This document shows positions 6,030 through 7,485 of a DNA stretch of 7,485 nt, piece by piece. A program made the position numbers and the translations under genes. Origin of the DNA: CAYMAX01 sp964388595. Lineage in GTDB: Bacteria > Bacteroidota > Bacteroidia > Bacteroidales > UBA932. Position 1 is the stretch's first letter. The number at the start of each line of letters is the position of its first letter. The stretch is from positions 1 to 7,485 of the forward strand of contig CAYMAX010000064.1 in the NCBI GenBank assembly GCA_964388595.1, in the 5' to 3' direction. Under the pieces are notes generated by a model. The model was given only the letters and a program-made list of their open reading frames with translations, searched no databases and was not told the DNA's origin.

Positions 6030-6752
6030 ATGGATACTAAATCAGACAATATTACTGCAAGAGAGCAGATAGTAGAAAGCCTCAAATTAAAAGCGAGTAT
6101 TAAGTCGCAAATTTTCGATCAGTGTCTTGAAGAGTTTAATCTTATCAAAGAAGTACTCAGTGAGATCAGTAATGATTTAAATGATATCATCGAGAATGAG
6201 ACCAATCGACGTGTAAGATTGGAATACCGCGACAGAGGTCAGTATGAAGCAGAATTAAAATTTGCCGATGATGTTCTCATCTTCAGTATGCACACTGATG
6301 TTTTTCAATTTGACAGAGATCATCCCATCTGGAAGAATTCTTTTGTCAAGGAAGACCCTTTCAATTCATATTGCGGTATGATAAGTGTGTATAACTTTCT
6401 AGCAGACTCTTTGAAATACAACAGGACTTGTGATTTGGGATATCTTGTAGCGAGAGTATTTGTCAATAAGGACAAATATTTCTTTGTTGAAGGCAAGAGG
6501 CAGAAAAGGCAGATGACCGATATTTTCGGAAAGGCAGTGCTCGGAAGAGATGAGATAGTCTCCATTATTGAATATGCCATTCTTTATGCTCTCTCTTTTG
6601 ATTTGTTGGTGCCTCCATTTGACCTTGTCAAAGAGGCAACTGTGGAGCAGATTAATGTCAAGATAGAGTCATCCAAGATGAAAACCGGCAAAAGGCTGGG
6701 ATACAGATACAATTCCGATGATGTATTGAATTCTTCAGAAGATGAAAAATAA
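6030..6752 (+). CDS. Conserved Bacteroidota protein of unknown function
   Basis: A 240-residue protein resembling conserved Bacteroidota hypothetical proteins I have seen, for which I know no function. Seen: no signal peptide or membrane segment, so probably cytoplasmic; a helical, coiled-coil-like N-terminal part (about 9-58, with regularly spaced Leu/Ile in SLKLKASIK and LIKEVLSEISNDLNDII); then a mixed alpha/beta part beginning RVRLEYRDRGQYEAELKF (61-78), with the distinctive FNSYCGMISVYNFLADSLKYNR (about 111-132), a basic patch GKRQKRQ (155-161), and an acidic tail (SSEDEK). It starts 3 bases after the proS stop and overlaps the DUF3078 gene by 11 bases, so it is almost surely co-transcribed with both. 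The context does not settle a role. Confidence 0.85.
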   Translation: MDTKSDNITAREQIVESLKLKASIKSQIFDQCLEEFNLIKEVLSEISNDLNDIIENETNRRVRLEYRDRGQYEAELKFADDVLIFSMHTDVFQFDRDHPIWKNSFVKEDPFNSYCGMISVYNFLADSLKYNRTCDLGYLVARVFVNKDKYFFVEGKRQKRQMTDIFGKAVLGRDEIVSIIEYAILYALSFDLLVPPFDLVKEATVEQINVKIESSKMKTGKRLGYRYNSDDVLNSSEDEK

Positions 6753-7485
6753 TTTTTGGATTCTTTTTTCTCTGTTATTATTTTTTTGCAGTGTGACAGC
6801 ATTTGCAGACAATGATACTTTGTCTGTCCTAAAACTTACTGAAGCACAGCAGTTATGCCTTGATGTCGTATCCAAAGTTGAGGTGCCCAAAGTTGATTAT
6901 TTACCACCGGCACCACCTTCTTACTGGTCCAATGGGATATTGACTCAGATCGGCCTCTCTCAGGTATCTTTGACCAATTGGGCAGAAGGTGGCTCGCCTA
7001 CCATGTCTCTAAATGCATACATAGATGCCAACGCCAACTATGCCAAAGGCAAGATGATATGGGAGAACAGGTTGACAGCTTCTTATGGTTTTATTCAAAC
7101 TTTCGATAAGGATAAATCAGTTGCTCAGCAGTTTAAGAAGAGCGATGACAAGATTCAATTGTCAAGTAAATGGGGATATTCTGTATATGACAGACTCTAT
7201 TTCTCACTTCTTTTCACATTCCGCACACAATTGACTCAAAGCTACGACAATACTGTAAGTGACCCCGTTCTGCTCTCCAACTTCATGTCCCCGGGGTACA
7301 TATCTGTTGGTACCGGTATTGATTATAAGCCTTTGAAATTCCTCTCTTTATACATTTCTCCTCTAACCGGTAATTTCGTTGTTGTTTCTGTACCGGGCCT
7401 CAGAGAGAAATATGGTAATAAATATGACCAGGCAGTCAGATCGGAACTTGGTGCACAGATTAAGATGGATATCAAGTTCGTAATC
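6742..7485 (+). CDS. DUF3078-family secreted or outer-membrane protein, N-terminal part (3' end outside window)
   Basis: Open to the window end, 248 residues seen with no stop. It begins with a signal peptide (KNN at 2-4, hydrophobic run 5-18, cleavage most likely after TAFA at residue 22, before DND); C16 sits in FFC, a poor lipobox, so lipidation is unlikely. A proline-rich linker (VDYLPPAPPSYW, about 52-63) leads into the DUF3078 signature: an ILTQIGLSQVSLTNWAEGGSPTMSLNAY block (about 67-94), then amphipathic strand pairs such as GKMIWENRLTASYGF, KIQLSSKWGYSVYDRLYFSLLFTFRTQL, and LYISPLTGNFVVV, with a LREKYG segment. DUF3078 proteins are Bacteroidota-specific, of unknown function; the strand pattern suggests an outer-membrane barrel. 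Its ATG lies within the last codons of the preceding gene (overlap 6742-6752), which suggests translational coupling. Confidence 0.85.
   Translation, partial: MKNNFWILFSLLLFFCSVTAFADNDTLSVLKLTEAQQLCLDVVSKVEVPKVDYLPPAPPSYWSNGILTQIGLSQVSLTNWAEGGSPTMSLNAYIDANANYAKGKMIWENRLTASYGFIQTFDKDKSVAQQFKKSDDKIQLSSKWGYSVYDRLYFSLLFTFRTQLTQSYDNTVSDPVLLSNFMSPGYISVGTGIDYKPLKFLSLYISPLTGNFVVVSVPGLREKYGNKYDQAVRSELGAQIKMDIKFVI

Overview
The window looks like chromosomal DNA of a Bacteroidota member, most likely order Bacteroidales. The reasons are: an lpxC-lpxA block beside a WbqC-family gene; an archaeal/eukaryal-type prolyl-tRNA synthetase; a DUF3078 outer-membrane-type protein; a 'hemin receptor' style OmpP1/FadL porin; near absence of Shine-Dalgarno sites; and TAnnTTTG-type -7 promoter elements. 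Base composition is moderate and looks even along the window. I see no mobile element, tRNA, rRNA, CRISPR array or phage gene.

Left block (1-1794, + strand): the 3' end of lpxC, then lpxA, then a WbqC-family gene whose start overlaps the end of lpxA. lpxC and lpxA carry out the first two steps of lipid A synthesis. In most Bacteroidota LpxC is fused to FabZ, but here the LpxC frame stops right after the deacetylase domain and lpxA begins 12 bases later, so the FabZ half is absent at this locus.

Middle block (1791-4447, - strand): a two-gene envelope operon read right to left. It has a lipoprotein with an extraordinary Tyr/Trp/Gly-rich middle and a Ser/Arg/Gly tail, then an OmpP1/FadL-type outer-membrane channel whose ATG overlaps the lipoprotein stop (TAATG). 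The channel gene converges on the WbqC gene and their stop codons overlap.

A 100-base divergent control region (4448-4547) separates this operon from the right block. It contains a candidate promoter for each direction and, unusually for the phylum, a perfect AGGAGGT ribosome-binding site before the lipoprotein.

Right block (4548-7485, + strand): proS, then after 3 bases a conserved protein of unknown function, which overlaps by 11 bases a DUF3078 gene with a signal peptide that runs off the window. Very tight spacing suggests one transcript.

Overall this is a core-genome region of housekeeping and envelope functions. The points most worth following are the missing FabZ fusion, the lipoprotein/FadL pair with its strong Shine-Dalgarno, and the overlapping divergent promoters. 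I found no convincing new defence or mobile system.
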